DNA of 64,000 bases, from contig OZ024861.1 in assembly GCA_964017155.1 (NCBI GenBank), positions 16,052,283 to 16,116,282 on the forward strand. Reading direction: 5' to 3'. Made by a program: the position numbers and the translations under genes. This document shows positions 51,658 to 62,367 of this stretch, in pieces. The notes beneath the pieces were generated by a model. That model had not been told where the DNA came from. It did no database searches and was given only the letters and a program-made list of their open reading frames with translations. The stretch comes from Oasisia sp. SBJ-2009 (lineage: Eukaryota > Annelida > Polychaeta > Sabellida > Siboglinidae). The stretch's first letter is position 1; the number at the start of each line of letters is the position of its first letter.

Positions 51658-53906
51658 CATCGCGGTGGGATTTGCGTCTTTGACGCCAGTGGGGTGAAGG
51701 AATGTGGGCATATGTAAGCATTGAGCCAGCTGTTTTCAATTTTGTTAGACACCGTGCACATTGTAACGCTGGTTTATTGTTTTTTCTCAGGTGTCTGCGC
51801 CCGGTGAAGATACAGCGACACGTGGCCGACGACTTCTGGCAGCATTACTGACCGACCAGGCCCGATGATGTGAAGATTGGCGACGCGGAACAGTCATTCG
51901 ACAGTGGGTGACGCGTTGTTTTATCAAGTTATTTTATTTATATAACCTGTTGAGTGAGGTAGATGATAATGTAGGCCGATCACTGGGAGAATCAAATCAA
52001 TGAGAGCATGACATCGATACATGTATCACAGCTAGTGCGAGTGGACATTAGTTTTGATGTTGCAGTTCTCACAATCGAAACGTTTTACTCAGACGATTGA
52101 TCGAGCTATTTTTCACGCTATATGATGTATTTCAAGATACACAATGTCAAAATATGATGAAAAATAATGCACATGAAACGAGACTTGTGTAAGAGGTCGA
52201 GATCGCACCGCGGAAAGTATCTTAAGACTGATATGCATAAGCACCATTCGCGCGGCCACTGCCACACACATTATCGCATGTACACATACACCCACTCAAT
52301 ACAGTTGAGTAGATGATTATTTGACCGTCATGACAGCAAGCACAACGCATTCATCTCGACTGGAAACAGCATACTTTGGAATCAGCATGCAAAGGCAACC
52401 TACACAAGTGCCTCTTTCTTTGCAATAGTGTAACTCAAGGGTTCGCATTTGACATGTCTTCCTTCAAAGACAAGTGTAGAGATCATTCGATGTTTTGAAA
52501 CCCATATGTATTGCAGTCACACATATCTCGGCACGCGGATTTGTATCTAGGTAGTGACGGAGTTCGAATGCATATGTTGATACATTGCCTTGGAAACAAT
52601 ATCATATGCTACAGTGATCAGTGCCAACAGGCCAGCTCTTTGGCCATGTCATGAGCGCTATGCCGACAAACAGGTAACGCCAAAGGCTAGACATAACAGC
52701 GATGGCGAAGAGCCATACGAGAAAACAAAGGTTGTTCCAAACTACCCAGATAACTACGAAATGATATACTAGACATGCGTGGGGTTCATCACTACTCGCG
52801 CGTCGCATTCTCAGAGTGTCTGTGTCGCTCACACGTCGGTCTCAAATAGGAAGACCTGAAACCAAAGAGCAGACATGTCGCAAGTTCAATATGAAAACGA
52901 AACCACAAAGCAGCTAAAAGGCAATGGTCGCATCATATAATCATTGATGTTTAGCTAGCTACATACATTGTACGTCCTACAAAGCGTATTACACTTCAGA
53001 GTAAATCTAGACTGTATGCGAACGAACGTCTTTTATCGCATGGAATGGCATATAATGCTTCATATACATATTTGCGCAGCCTGCATACAGCCCTCGTGGC
53101 GTCGCCGTTAACACGTTTTAGAGTTCCAGATCGCAGAGAGTAGATTGCCAACACAATGAAGGGAACTTCTGTCGTTGAGTGTAGTAGTTTGAAGCTCAGC
53201 AGTACGAATGTTAAATTAGATACTGACCAAACGTCTATTTGCCTAGGCATAGGTGTAAAACTGCTTGAGACTTTGAGACAACTCATCGAAGAATGGTATG
53301 CACCATATACAGTGTACTGTGAATGAGAACAAGAATATGAATATTCTGTTCCATTTCCGACAGGAATTAGGCAATTGCGCAGAATGCAAGCCAACCTCAA
53401 TTGCTCCTAGGTTTGAAACTTCATTACGAGAGACGCGGGTAGGGTAGTGTAGTGGTTTTAATACGCGCGGACGCAGCAGGCCTGATATATTTGGTCTAAA
53501 ACTCAATGGAGAGAGTCTGTCATTGTTGAATCTAATCGGTGTTATACCCAACGCACATTGACTTGCATCGTGCATAAAAAGTACCCGAATGTCGCACTGG
53601 CCGTCGTACCATAGCACAACTGTAGTCCTATGTGTGTGTACCTTATTGCGAAATAGGCTAGCGCAAGTAAAACATTGAAAGAACGAAGTAAAAGTGGAAG
53701 AAAGCGCCTCCCCCCCCCCAGTTTGCTAAGATCAAAGGCGTCGCCATCTTGACATTTGACGTCGCCGGGAACGAAAATGGCGCGTCTGCCGTATCGTCGT
53801 GACGTCACGGTATTGTTGTGGCGCGACTTCCGGTTTGTCGCCATTACTGTGTCGCGCAGCCGAATGCTGGCGACAGATGCCAGTTTCTTTAGTGTAATCT
53901 CGACCG
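51658..53906 (+). repeat. Array unit 24 (group III; duplicate of unit 21)
   Basis: 2,249 bp. Same private variants as unit 21, with one difference seen: T at 53520 for A at 46787. Confidence 0.95.
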
Positions 53907-54556
53907 CATCGCGGTGGGATTTGCGTCTTTGACGCCAGTGGGGTGAAGGAATGTGGGCATATGTAAGCATTGAGCCAGCTGTTTTCAATTTTGTTAGACA
54001 CCGTGCACATTGTAACGCTGGTTTATTGTTTTTTCTCAGGTGTCTGCGCCCGGTGAAGATACAGCGACACGTGGCCGACGACTTCTGGCAGCATTACTGA
54101 CCGACCAGGCCCGATGATGTGAAGATTGGCGACGCGGAACAGTCATTCGACAGTGGGTGACGCGTTGTTTCATCAAGTTATTTTATTTATATAACCTGTT
54201 GAGTGAGGTAGATGATAATGTAGGCCGATCACTGGGATAATCAAATCAATGATAGCATGACATCGATACATGTATCACAGCTAGTGCGAGTGGACATTAG
54301 TTTTGATGTTGCAGTTCTCACAATCGAAACGTTTTACTCAGACGATTGATCGAGATATTTTTCACGCTATATGATGTATTTCAAGATACACAATGTCAAA
54401 ATATGATGAAAAATAATGCACATGAAACGAGACTTGTGTAAGAGGTCGAGATCGCACCGCGGAAAGTATCTTAACACTGATATGCATAAGCACCATTCGC
54501 GCGGCCACTGCCACACACATTATCGCATGTACACATACACCCACTCAATACAGTTG

Positions 54557-56242
54557 AAGAGAGTTGTGGCAAGATGGAGTGAACACTTCCAGAAGCTACT
54601 CAACGTCACTGGAGATATAGATCACGAAGCGTTGGACAACATCCCGCAGCGCATTACCAAGACAAGCCTAGATGAGATTCCAACTATGGATGAGATGGCT
54701 AAAGCAATTGCCGGCCTGAAAGATGGCAAAGCACCTGGAGGAGATGGAATTCCTGCAGAAGTATGGAAGCACGGAGGAGACAATCTGTTCAGCAGACTGC
54801 ACCAACTAATCACCAATGCCTGGGAGGTGGGTTCTGTACCACAAGCATGGAAGGATGCCAGCATTGTAACCATCTACAAGAAAGGTGATCGAACAGACTG
54901 TGGGAACTATAGAGGAATCTCTCTTCTTTCCATAGCAGGCAAGATCTTCGCCAGGATCCTACTCAACAGACTATCTACCCACATAACACCAGAGGTAGTT
55001 CCAGAGACTCAATGTGGCTTCAGAGGTAACCGGAGCACCGTGGATATGATATTTTGTCTCCGACAACTACAAGAAAAGTGCATTGAGCAAGACCGACCAC
55101 TGTACATGGTATTTGTTGACTTCAGTAAGGCGTTCGATACAGTTGGGAGAACCGGGCTATGGCAGCTACTGAGGAAGTATGGATGCCCAGAGAAGTTCAC
55201 AACAATGATCGAGGCACTACATACCGGAATGATGGCAAATGTTAGTGTTGGAGGGGAAGTCTCGGAATCGATCAGTGTCACAAATGGGGTCAAGCAAGGA
55301 TGTGTACTGGCCCCCACGCTGTTCTCCATCTTCCTATCAGCAATGCTCGATGATGCTTTCCGAGACATGGGGGATGGTGTCTACATACAGTCCAGACAGA
55401 GCGCTGACCTATTCAACGTCGCACACTTCAGAGCGAAGACCAAGACTATTCGGATACTGATGAGAGAGCTGCTATTCGCAGATGACAGTGCACTGGTTGC
55501 ACACTCTGCTGAAGAGATGCAGAATATAGTGGATGCTTTCTCCAATGCGTCAAAGAAGTTTGGCCTGAAGATTAACATCAAGAAGACCGAGGTGCTGTAC
55601 CAACCCAACTCTACAAGAACCCGAGAGGAGGATATCATGGTTGATGGAAACAAGTTGAACTCTGTTCTGGAATTCACCTACCTCGGAAGCACTATATCAA
55701 GTGATGGATGCATTGACGATGAAATACAGAGGAGGATGGCCAAGGCTAGTGCATCTTTCGGCCGACTACGCCAGAGACTCTGGAACAACCACCATGTGTC
55801 CATGCGGGTTAAAGGCAAGATATACCGTGCAATCGTGCTGTCCACCCTCCTATACGGAGCCGAGGCATGGACAGTGTACAGACGACAGGTGAAAAAGCTG
55901 CATGCCTTCATGATGCGACATCTGCGATCGATCATGAGGATAACCTGGATGGACAAAGTGACAAACAAGGAAATACTCGAACGGACAGGGCTACCATCTA
56001 TGGAAGATCTTCTGATCAGAAAGAATCTCCGGTGGACTGGACACCTCATGAGGATGTCACCAGACAGGCTACCAAAGCAGGTTCTCTACTCCCAACTGTC
56101 TTCTGGTCAGAGAAAGAGAGGGCGCCCTCGCCTCCGGTTCAAGGATACCATCAAGAGAAACCTGAAGCTGAGAGACATAAAGATCGACTCCTGGACATCA
56201 CTCTCACAGCAGAGAGATAAATGGAGAGCAAGAGTCAAGTGA
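54557..56242 (+). CDS. Reverse transcriptase of non-LTR retrotransposon (5'-truncated, frame intact)
   Basis: About 561 codons of element sequence, open to TGA at 56240-56242. It copies element RNA into DNA at a nicked target. Visible RT blocks in order: KAPGGDGIP (about 54728-54754), NYRGISLL (54905-54928), QCGFRGNRST, motif A FVDFSKAFD with the catalytic Asp at 55118-55120, motif B GVKQGCVLAP (to 55315), and motif C FADD at 55475-55486 with both catalytic Asp. After the thumb come LLYGAEAWTV, a His-containing RHLRSIMRITW segment, LRWTGHLMRM and a basic RGRPRLRFKD tail, a C-terminus common in invertebrate LINE polyproteins. The N-terminal endonuclease is missing. The frame is also open upstream into the satellite to ATG 54416 (47 satellite-derived codons, MHMKRDLCKR...), which I take as chance; the encoded protein could not retrotranspose alone. 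Confidence 0.9.
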   Translation, partial: KRVVARWSEHFQKLLNVTGDIDHEALDNIPQRITKTSLDEIPTMDEMAKAIAGLKDGKAPGGDGIPAEVWKHGGDNLFSRLHQLITNAWEVGSVPQAWKDASIVTIYKKGDRTDCGNYRGISLLSIAGKIFARILLNRLSTHITPEVVPETQCGFRGNRSTVDMIFCLRQLQEKCIEQDRPLYMVFVDFSKAFDTVGRTGLWQLLRKYGCPEKFTTMIEALHTGMMANVSVGGEVSESISVTNGVKQGCVLAPTLFSIFLSAMLDDAFRDMGDGVYIQSRQSADLFNVAHFRAKTKTIRILMRELLFADDSALVAHSAEEMQNIVDAFSNASKKFGLKINIKKTEVLYQPNSTRTREEDIMVDGNKLNSVLEFTYLGSTISSDGCIDDEIQRRMAKASASFGRLRQRLWNNHHVSMRVKGKIYRAIVLSTLLYGAEAWTVYRRQVKKLHAFMMRHLRSIMRITWMDKVTNKEILERTGLPSMEDLLIRKNLRWTGHLMRMSPDRLPKQVLYSQLSSGQRKRGRPRLRFKDTIKRNLKLRDIKIDSWTSLSQQRDKWRARVK

Positions 56243-56256
56243 TGGAAGCAGTCTTT

Positions 56257-56269
56257 GTCGCTTCGCGAC
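56257..56269 (+). other. 3'-UTR hairpin of the retrotransposon
   Basis: gtcgc, ttc, gcgac forms a perfect 5-bp stem with a 3-nt loop, 14 bases after the stop codon and inside a 40-base 3' UTR. Short 3' stem-loops serve as reverse-transcriptase recognition signals in several LINE families; that role here is inference. Confidence 0.4.
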
Positions 56270-56276
56270 CGACCGC

Positions 56277-56282
56277 ATGATG
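56277..56282 (+). repeat. ATG-repeat tail at the 3' end of the retrotransposon
   Basis: atgatg, directly followed by the satellite sequence agatgattc. A short trinucleotide tail in place of poly(A) is typical of RTE-like and related elements. Because the target itself contains gatgatt, the exact junction is ambiguous by a base or two. Confidence 0.5.
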
Positions 56283-57877
56283 AGATGATTCTTTGACCGT
56301 CATGACAGCAAGCACAACGCATTCATCTCGACTGGAAACAGCATACTTAGGAATCAGCATGCAAAGGCAACCTATACAAGTGCCTCTTTCTTTGCAATAG
56401 TGTAACTCAAGGGTTCGCATTTGACATGTCTTCCTTCAAAGACAAGTGTAGAGATCATTCGATGTTTTGAGACCCATATGTATTGCAGTCACACATATCT
56501 CGGCACGCGGATTTGTATCTAGGTAGTGATGGAGTTCGAATGCATATGTTGATACATTGCCTTGGAAACAATATCATATGCTACAGTGATCAGTGCCAAC
56601 AGGCCAGCTCTTTGGCCATGTCATGAGCGCTATGCCGACAAACAGGTAACGCCAAAGGCTAGACATAACAGCGATGGCGAAGAGCCTTACGAGAAAACAA
56701 AGGTTGTTCCAAACTACCCAGATAACTACGAAATGATATACTAGACATGCGCGGGGTTCATCACTACTCGCGCGTCGCATTCTCAGAGGGTCTGTGTCGC
56801 TCACACGTCGGTCTCAAATAACAAGACCTGAAACCAAAGAGCAGACATGTCGCAAGTTCAATATGAAAACGAAACCACGAAGCAGCTAACAGGCAATGGT
56901 CGCATCATATAATCATTGATGTTGAGCTAGCTACATACATTGTACGTCCTACAAAGCGTATTACACTACAGAGTAAATCTAGACTGTATGCGAACGAACG
57001 TCTTTTATCGCATGGAATGGCATATAATGCTTCAGATACATCTTTGCGCAGCCTGCATACAGCCCTCGTGGCGTCTCCGTTAACACGTTTTAGAGTTCCA
57101 GATCGCAGAGAGTAGATTGCCAACACAATGAAGGGAACTTCTGTCGTTGAGTGTAGTAGTTTGAGGCTCAGCAGTACGAATGTTAAATTAGATACTGTCC
57201 AAACGTCTATTTGCCTAGGCATAGGTGGAAAGCTGCTTGAGACTTTGAGACAACTCATCGAAGAGTGGTATGCACCATATACAGTGTACTGTGAATGAGA
57301 ACAAGAATATGAATATTCTGTTCCATTTCCGACAAGAATTAGGCACATGCGCAGAATGCAAGCCAACCTCAATTGCTCCTAGGTTTGAAACTGCATTACG
57401 AGAGGCGCGGGTAGGGTAGTGTAGTGGTTTTACTACGCGCGGACGCAGCAGGCCTGATATATTTGGTCTAAAACTCAATGGAGAGAGTCTGACATTGTTG
57501 AATCTAATCGGTGTTATACCCCACGCACATTGACTTGCATCGTGCATAAAAAGTACCCGAATGTCGCACTGGCCGTCGTACCATAACACAACTGTATTCC
57601 TATGTGTGTGTACCTTATTGCGAAATAGGCTAGCGCAAGTAAAACATTGAAAGAACGAAGTAAAAGTGGAAGAAAGCGCCTCCCCCCCCCATTATGCTTA
57701 GATCAAAGGCGTCGCCATCTTGAAATTTGACGTCGCCGGGAACGAAAATGGCGCGTCTGCCGTATCGTCGTGACGTCACGGTATTGTTGTGGCGCGTCTT
57801 CCGGTTTGCCGCCATTACTGTGTCGCGCAGCCGAATGCTGGCGACAGATGCCTGTTTCTTTAGTGTAATCTCGACCG

Positions 57878-60121
57878 CATCGCGGTGGGATTTGCGTCTT
57901 TGACGCCAGTGGGGTGAAGCAATGTGGGCATATGTAAGCACTGAGCCTGCTGTTTTCAATTTTGTTAGACACCGTGCACATTGTAACGCTGGTTTATTGT
58001 TTTTTCTCAGGTGTCTGCGCCCGGTGAAGATACAGCGACACGTGGCCGACGACTTCTGGCAGCATTACTGACCGACCAGGCCCGATGATGTGAAGATTGG
58101 CGACGCGGAACAGTCATTCGACAGTGGGTGACGCGTTGTTTTTATCAAGTTATTTTATTTATATAACCTGTTGAGGTAGATGATAATGTAGGCCGATCAC
58201 TGGGAGAATCAAATCAATGATAGCATGACATCGATACATGTATCACAGGTAGTGCGAGTGGACATTAGTTTTGGTGTTGCAGTTCTCACAATCGAAACGT
58301 TTTACTCAGACGATTGATTGAGCTATTTTTCACGCTATATGATGTATTTCAAGATACACAATGTCAAAATATGATGCAAAATAATGCACATAAAACGAGA
58401 CTTGTGTAAGAGGTCGAGATCGCACTGCGGAAAGTATCTTAACACTGATATGCATAAGCACCATTCGCGCGGCGAATGCCACGCACATTATCGCATGTAC
58501 ACATACACCCACTCAATACAGTTGAGTAGATGATTCTTTGACCGTCATGGCAGCAAGCACAACGCATTCATCTCGACTGGAAACAGCATACTTAGGAATC
58601 AGCATGCAAAGGCAACCTATACAAGTGCCTCTTTCTTTGCAATAGTGTAACTCAAGGGTTCGCATTTGACATGTCTTCCTTCAAAGACAAGTGTAGAGAT
58701 CATTCGATGTTTTGAGACCCATATTTATTGCAGTCACACATATCTCGGCACGCGGATTTGTATCTAGGTAGTGACGGAGTTCGAATGCATATGTTGATAC
58801 ATTGCCTTGGAAACAATATCATATGCTACAGTGATCAGTGCCAACAGGCCAGCTCTTTGGCCATGTCATGAGCGCTATGCCGACAAACAGGTAACGCCAA
58901 AGGCTAGACATAACAGCGATGGCGAAGAGCCTTACGAGAAAACAAAGGTTGTTCCAAACTACCCAGATAACTACGAAATGATATACTAGACATGCGCGGG
59001 GTTCATCACTACTCGCGCGTCGCATTCTCAGAGGGTCTGTGTCGCTCACACGTCGGTCTCAAATAACAAGACCTGAAACCAAAGAGCAGACATGTCGCAA
59101 GTTCAATATGAAAACGAAACCACGAAGCAGCTAACAGGCAATGGTCGCATCATATAATCATTGATGTTGAGCTAGCTACATACATTGTACGTCCTACAAA
59201 GCGTATTACACTACAGAGTAAATCTAGACTGTATGCGAACGAACGTCTTTTATCGCATGGAATGGCATATAATGCTTCAGATACATCTTTGCGCAGCCTG
59301 CATACAGCCCTCGTGGCGTCTCCGTTAACACGTTTTAGAGTTCCAGATCGCAGAGAGTAGATTGCCAACACAATGAAGGGAACTTCTGTCGTTGAGTGTA
59401 GTAGTTTGAAGCTCAGCAGTACGAATGTTAAATTAGATACTGTCCAAACGTCTATTTGCCTAGGCATAGGTGGAAAGCTGCTTGAGACTTTGAGACAACT
59501 CATCGAAGAGTGGTATGCACCATATACAGTGTACTGTGAATGAGAACAAGAATATGAATATTCTGTTCCATTTCCGACAAGAATTAGGCACATGCGCAGA
59601 ATGCAAGCCAACCTCAATTGCTCCTAGGTTTGAAACTGCATTACGAGAGGCGCGGGTAGGGTAGTGTAGTGGTTTTAATACGCGCGGACGCAGCAGGCCT
59701 GATATATTTGGTCTAAAACTCAATGGAGAGAGTCTGACATTGTTGAATCTAATCGGTGTTATACCCCACGCACATTGACTTGCATCGTGCATTAAAAGTA
59801 CCCGAATGTCGCACTGGCCGTCGTACCATAACACAACTGTATTCCTATGTGTGTGTACCTTATTGCGAAATAGGCTAGCGCAAGTAAAACATTGAAAGAA
59901 CGAAGTAAAAGTGGAAGAAAGCGCCTCCCCCCCCATTATGCTTAGATCAAAGGCGTCGCCATCTTGAAATTTGACGTCGCCGGGAACGAAAATGGCGCGT
60001 CTGCCGTATCGTCGTGACGTCACGGTATTGTTGTGGCGCGTCTTCCGGTTTGCCGCCATTACTGTGTCGCGCAGCCGAATGCTGGCGACAGATGCCAGTT
60101 TCTTTAGTGTAATCTCGACCG
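57878..60121 (+). repeat. Array unit 26 (group II)
   Basis: 2,244 bp, poly(C) run of 8. Group II (acaggtagtgcg, atggcagcaagc, attatgctt), with a local variant set shared by units 25 (distal part) to 27: gtgaagcaatg and ctgtattccta. Confidence 0.95.
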
Positions 60122-62367
60122 CATCGCGGTGGGATTTGCGTCTTTGACGCCAGTGGGGTGAAGCAATGTGGGCATATGTAAGCACTGAGCCTGCTGTTTT
60201 CAATTTTGTTAGACACCGTGCACATTGTAACGCTGGTTTATTGTTTTTTCTCAGGTGTCTGCGCCCGGTTAAGATACAGCGACACGTGGCCGACGACTTC
60301 TGGCAGCATTACTGACCGACCAGGCCCGATGATGTGAAGATTGGCGACGCGGAACAGTCATTCGACAGTGGGTGACGCGTTGTTTTTATCAAGTTATTTT
60401 ATTTATATAACCTGTTGAGGTAGATGATAATTTAGGCCGATCACTGGGAGAATCAAATCAATGATAGCATGACATCGATACATGTATCACAGGTAGTGCG
60501 AGTGGACATTAGTTTTGATGTTGCAGTTCTCACAATCGAAACGTTTTACTCAGACGATTGATTGAGCTATTTTTCACGCTATATGATGTATTTCAAGATA
60601 CACAATGTCAAAATATGATGCAAAATAATGCACATAAAACGAGACTTGTGTAAGAGGTCGAGATCGCACTGCGGAAAGTATCTTAACACTGATATGCATA
60701 AGCACCATTCGCGCGGCGAATGCCACGCACATTATCGCATGTACACATACACCCACTCAATACAGTTGAGTAGATGATTCTTTGACCGTCATGGCAGCAA
60801 GCACAACGCATTCATCTCGACTGGAAACAGCATACTTAGGAATCAGCATGCAAAGGCAACCTATACAAGTGCCTCTTACTTTGCAATAGTGTAACTCAAG
60901 GGTTCGCATTTGACATGTCTTCCTTCAAAGACAAGTGTAGAGATCATTCGATGTTTTGAGACCCATATTTATTGCAGTCACACATATCTCGGCACGCGGA
61001 TTTGTATCTAGGTAGTGACGGAGTTCGAATGCATATGTTGATACATTGCCTTGGAAACAATATCATATGCTACAGTGATCAGTGCCAACAGGCCAGCTCT
61101 TTGGCCATGTCATGAGCGCTATGCCGACAAACAGGTAACGCCAAAGGCTAGACATAACAGCGATGGCGAAGAGCCTTACGAGAAAACAAAGGTTGTTCCA
61201 AACTACCCAGATAACTACGAAATGATATACTAGACATGCGTGGGGTTCATCACTACTCGCGCGTCGCATTCTCAGAGGGTCTGTGTCGCTCACACGTCGG
61301 TCTCAAATAACAAGACCTGAAACCAAAGAGCAGACATGTCGCAAGTTCAATATGAAAACGAAACCACGAAGCAGCTAACAGGCAATGGTCGCATCATATA
61401 ATCATTGATGTTGAGCTAGCTACATACATTGTACGTCCTACAAAGCGTATTACACTACAGAGTAAATCTAGACTGTATGCGAACGAACGTCTTTTATCGC
61501 ATGGAATGGCATATAATGCTTCAGATACATCTTTGCGCAGCCTGCATACAGCCCTCGTGGCGTCTCCGTTAACACGTTTTAGAGTTCCAGATCGCAGAGA
61601 GTAGATTGCCAACACAATGAAGGGAACTTCTGTCGTTGAGTGTAGTAGTTTGAAGCTCAGCAGTACGAATGTTAAATTAGATACTGTCCAAACGTCTATT
61701 TGCCTAGGCATAGGTGGAAAGCTGCTTGAGACTTTGAGACAACTCATCGAAGAGTGGTATGCACCATATACAGTGTACTGTGAATGAGAACAAGAATATG
61801 AATATTCTGTTCCACTTCCGACAAGAATTAGGCACATGTGCAGAATGCAAGCCAACCTCAATTGCTCCTAGGTTTGAAACTGCATTACGAGAGGCGCGGG
61901 TAGGGTAGTGTAGTGGTTTTAATACGCGCGGACGCAGCAGGCCTGATATATTTGGTCTAAAACTCAATGCAGAGAGTCTGACATTGTTGAATCTAATCGG
62001 TGTTATACCCCACGCACATTGACTTGCATCGTGCATAAAAAGTACCCGAATGTCGCACTGGCCGTCGTACCATAACACAACTGTATTCCTATGTGTGTGT
62101 ACCTTATTGCGAAATAGGCTAGCGCAAGTAAAACATTGAAAGAACGAAGTAAAAGTGGAAGAAAGCGCCCCCCCCCCCCCATTATGCTTAGATCAAAGGC
62201 GTCGCCATCTTGAAATTTGACGTCGCCGGGAACGAAAATGGCGCGTCTGCCGTATCGTCGTGACGTCACGGTATTGTTGTGGCGCGTCTTCCGGTTTGCC
62301 GCCATTACTGTGTCGCGCAGCCGAATGCTGGCGACAGATGCCAGTTTCTTTAGTGTAATCTCGACCG
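60122..62367 (+). repeat. Array unit 27 (group II, last complete unit)
   Basis: 2,246 bp. As in unit 6, the interrupting T of the cytosine tract is lost, leaving 13 uninterrupted C. It shares gataatttaggcc with unit 28. Confidence 0.95.

Larger units (their letters stand above)
47106..53838 (+). repeat. Three-unit segmental duplication, copy 2 (6,733 bp)
   Basis: Tandem second copy of the block starting at 40373. The only differences found are G at 47404 and T at 53520. The match to the unit 22-like start continues into unit 25 as far as 54170 and fails by 54200, where unit 25 has the 4-bp ttgagtgagg insertion. Confidence 0.9.
54558..56282 (+). mobile_element. 5'-truncated non-LTR retrotransposon inserted in unit 25
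   Basis: The array unit is followed exactly to cagttga (54551-54557) and resumes with agatgattc at 56283; uninterrupted units read cagttgagtagatgattc. The 1,725-bp insertion therefore replaced two target bases (gt) and left no clear target-site duplication. The element carries the reverse transcriptase and C-terminal region of an APE-type LINE, but its 5' part with ORF1 and endonuclease is absent, as expected from aborted target-primed reverse transcription. The 3' end has a short hairpin and ATG-rich tail instead of poly(A), as in RTE-like and some related clades. The coding frame is undamaged, and only one of the 28 units has it, so the insertion is recent relative to homogenisation. Exact clade is not assigned. 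Confidence 0.92.
53907..57877 (+). repeat. Array unit 25, interrupted by retrotransposon; group III to II switch
   Basis: 3,971 bp in total, or 2,246 bp once the 1,725-bp insertion at 54558-56282 is removed; poly(C) run of 9. The left part and the first 200 bases to the right of the insertion are group III (ttgagtgagg, atgacagcaag, ccatatgtattg at 56475). From 56685 the sequence is group II (agccttacgag, aaataacaag, attatgctt). The subfamily switch therefore lies between about 56490 and 56685, close to the insertion. Confidence 0.94.

Noticed and set aside
54622..56049. Minus-strand and alternate-frame ORFs within the retrotransposon (up to 123 codons)
   Set aside because: They are shadows of the reverse-transcriptase frame, which has all catalytic motifs.
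54545..56300. Target-site duplication around the LINE (tga or gatga)
   Set aside because: Comparison with uninterrupted units shows the flanks meet with two bases missing; the apparent tga repeats are part of the element tail and the satellite itself.
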